Below are positions 62,506 through 64,000 of a stretch of 64,000 nt of DNA, in pieces. A program made the position numbers and the translations under genes. The stretch's first letter is position 1. Each line of letters starts with the position of its first letter. The stretch lies in contig NZ_LMFB01000005.1 in the NCBI RefSeq assembly GCF_001426685.1, positions 87,907-151,906 on the forward strand. Direction: 5' to 3'. Under the pieces are notes generated by a model. The model made no database searches. It had not been told where the DNA came from and saw only the letters and a program-made list of their open reading frames with translations. This DNA is from Rhizobium sp. Root483D2 (GTDB lineage: Bacteria > Pseudomonadota > Alphaproteobacteria > Rhizobiales > Rhizobiaceae).

Positions 62506-63828
62506 TCAATTCTGCAGGAGGTTTTCACGAAGCGTCTTTCCGGCATAGGCCGTCCGGTAGCGGCCGCGCCGCTGGAGTTCGGGAACGACGAGATCCACGA
62601 ATTCCTCAAAACAGCCGGGCGTATAGGTTGCGAGCAGCATGAAGCCGTCAGCCCCGCCCTCGTCCATATACAGTTCCAGCTGGTCGGCCACATCCGACGG
62701 CGAGCCGACAAGTGCCGGCATGGCAAAACGCATGGAGTAGATATCGGCCGCTTGCGCGATCGTTACTTCAGCGCCGGCCCCTGATCTGACCAGGGCATCC
62801 TTGACCCCCTGGATCCCGGGTATCTCGATCTCCTGCAGGGGTGTATCGGGATCGTATCTGGAAAAATCGACGCTCAGCTGTCCCGACAGCATGGCGAGCG
62901 AACCTTCTCTCGGCAAAAGCGCACGGATGCCGTCAAACTTGCGCTCGGCCTCCCGGCGCGTCTCAGCCACGATCGGCTGCACGCCGTAGATCATCTTGAC
63001 GCTCTCTGCCGCCCGCCCGAATTTGCCCGTCACCCGGCCATTGAGATCGTCGGAATAGGCGCGCATCTGAGCAATATCGGGATGGATCGCAAAAATCGCT
63101 TCCGCATGTTCCGCGGCAAAATCCCGGCCCCTTTCGGAGGACCCCGCCTGCCAGAGCACGGGCTGTCCCTGCGGCGACGGTGCGACGAAATGGCGGCCAC
63201 GGCATTTGAAGAATTCACCTTCGTGAACGATTTCGTGCACCTTTGCGGGGTCGGCGTAAACACCGCTTTCCTTGTCGGCGATGATGGCATCGGGCTCCCA
63301 GGAATTCCACAGCCGCTTGCACAGGCCGACATATTCCTCGATGCGGTCATACCGGCGGCTTCGATCGTCCATGGTGGCGCCATAGGCATCCCATTCGCTT
63401 TTTGAATAGGAGCCGACAATGTTCCAGGCGACGCGGCCACCGGAGAGATGATCGAGGCTGGAGAGGCGCCTTGCCATCGAATACGGATGTTCGAAAGCGG
63501 TGGACAAGGTGATCCCCACCCCGAGATGAGAGGTGGCGGTGGTGATGATCGGCACGATCGTGGAAGGTTCGTGCGTCGGGCATTGTACGGCCCATTTCAC
63601 CGTCGCATCCGAGCTATCTGCGAAGCTGCTATAGGGCGCCAGTTCGTCGGCGATGAAGATGGCGTCGAAAAGCCCCCTCTCCATGGTCCGTGCCATATGT
63701 TGCCAATATTCAGGCCGGGTGAAATCCCACCCGACCTTGTCTTTTGGATGCCGCCACATGCCCGTGGCGTGGCTATTGACGCCGTTCTGGATGAACCCGA
63801 GGAAGTGCGCTTTTTTCTTTTCCGTCAT
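62506..63828 (-). CDS. LLM-class flavin monooxygenase, NtaA/SnaA/DszA type (copy 2)
   Basis: 440 residues, closely similar to copy 1 along its whole length (HATGMWRHPKDKVGWD, FVAPSPQGQPVLWQAGSS, LATYTPGCFEEFVDLVVPELQRRGRYR). The main differences lie in the middle (VKDALVRSGAGAEVTIAQAADIY), where substrate choice may be set. It is upstream of copy 1 in the leftward unit and 34 bases from a membrane protein gene. No flavin reductase gene is in this window. Confidence 0.88.
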   Translation of the reverse strand: MTEKKKAHFLGFIQNGVNSHATGMWRHPKDKVGWDFTRPEYWQHMARTMERGLFDAIFIADELAPYSSFADSSDATVKWAVQCPTHEPSTIVPIITTATSHLGVGITLSTAFEHPYSMARRLSSLDHLSGGRVAWNIVGSYSKSEWDAYGATMDDRSRRYDRIEEYVGLCKRLWNSWEPDAIIADKESGVYADPAKVHEIVHEGEFFKCRGRHFVAPSPQGQPVLWQAGSSERGRDFAAEHAEAIFAIHPDIAQMRAYSDDLNGRVTGKFGRAAESVKMIYGVQPIVAETRREAERKFDGIRALLPREGSLAMLSGQLSVDFSRYDPDTPLQEIEIPGIQGVKDALVRSGAGAEVTIAQAADIYSMRFAMPALVGSPSDVADQLELYMDEGGADGFMLLATYTPGCFEEFVDLVVPELQRRGRYRTAYAGKTLRENLLQN

Positions 63829-63862
63829 GCGATCGATTCCGGCTCAAGGCCATTTCCAAAGG

Positions 63863-64000
63863 TCAGTGCGAGCGGTTCTGCTCTTTTTGAGCGGCCTCAG
63901 GCGAAAGTTCGATTTTCTTTTCAAAAAAGAACGCAACCCCCACCCCGACGGTGGTCACAAGCACGAGGAAGGGCCCGACATAGATCAACCAGGGGGCGTA
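63863..64000 (-). CDS. C-terminal end of a membrane protein (partial)
   Basis: The last 45 codons of a gene entering from the right edge. A hydrophobic segment YVGPFLVLVTTVGVGVAFFF is followed by a charged tail EKKIELSPEAAQKEQNRSH and a stop at 63863. This looks like the last membrane helix and cytoplasmic tail of a transporter, plausibly the importer for the monooxygenase substrate, but the family cannot be told from this piece. Confidence 0.55.
   Translation of the reverse strand, partial: YAPWLIYVGPFLVLVTTVGVGVAFFFEKKIELSPEAAQKEQNRSH

Overview
The window looks like a piece of a Rhizobiaceae genome (Rhizobium/Agrobacterium/Sinorhizobium relatives), probably from a secondary replicon or chromid. 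The reasons are the protein families and their order, the G+C-rich flanks, RIME-like rhizobial palindromes inside operons, a CtrA-type box before minCDE, and a minCDE plus uronate-catabolism gene content that in this family is often extrachromosomal. The replicon assignment is inference.

Left part, about 0-27.4 kb: normal G+C-rich genome. It holds a small PDV-repeat protein (144-497), minCDE (972-2830), an exported protein, and a complete nitrate-assimilation locus. That locus consists of nasT and nasS, a sigma-54 promoter with a long leader, nrtABD, nirBD, nasA and cysG (3652-16283). NasT/NasS sense nitrate, Nrt imports it, NasA reduces it to nitrite, NirBD reduces nitrite to ammonium, and CysG makes the siroheme for NirB. 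A FitAB-type toxin-antitoxin pair follows. Next is a seven-gene leftward operon (aldehyde dehydrogenase, sugar ABC importer, kduI, kduD, kdgF), divergent from a GntR/FCD regulator, which looks like a hexuronate or pectin-fragment uptake and catabolism unit. A 49-aa protein and a Prc/CtpA-type periplasmic protease close this part.

Middle part, about 27.4-61 kb: a surface-polysaccharide island with visibly lower G+C and several decayed mobile elements. It contains two inverted IS630-type transposase remnants bracketing a methyltransferase; a TPR-GT2 glycosyltransferase; rfbCBDA for dTDP-L-rhamnose; a 1926-aa protein with four glycosyltransferase modules; a NodB-like/GT2 fusion coupled to a NodS-like methyltransferase; and two more methyltransferases. 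An IS3-family (IS407-like) element carries a decayed IS66 element inside its orfB. Beyond it lie a GT8-like/RgpF-like protein, a TPR/GT4 protein, gmd-colC-colD for GDP-L-colitose, and a discoidin plus fucosyltransferase-like protein that is a candidate colitosyl- or fucosyltransferase. The genes suggest an O-antigen or capsule containing rhamnose, colitose and methylated sugars.

Right part, 61-64 kb: two tandem paralogous NtaA/SnaA/DszA-type flavin monooxygenases and the last 45 codons of a membrane protein, all leftward.

No tRNA, rRNA or CRISPR array was recognised. Domain assignments rest on reading motifs by eye; no database search was run.
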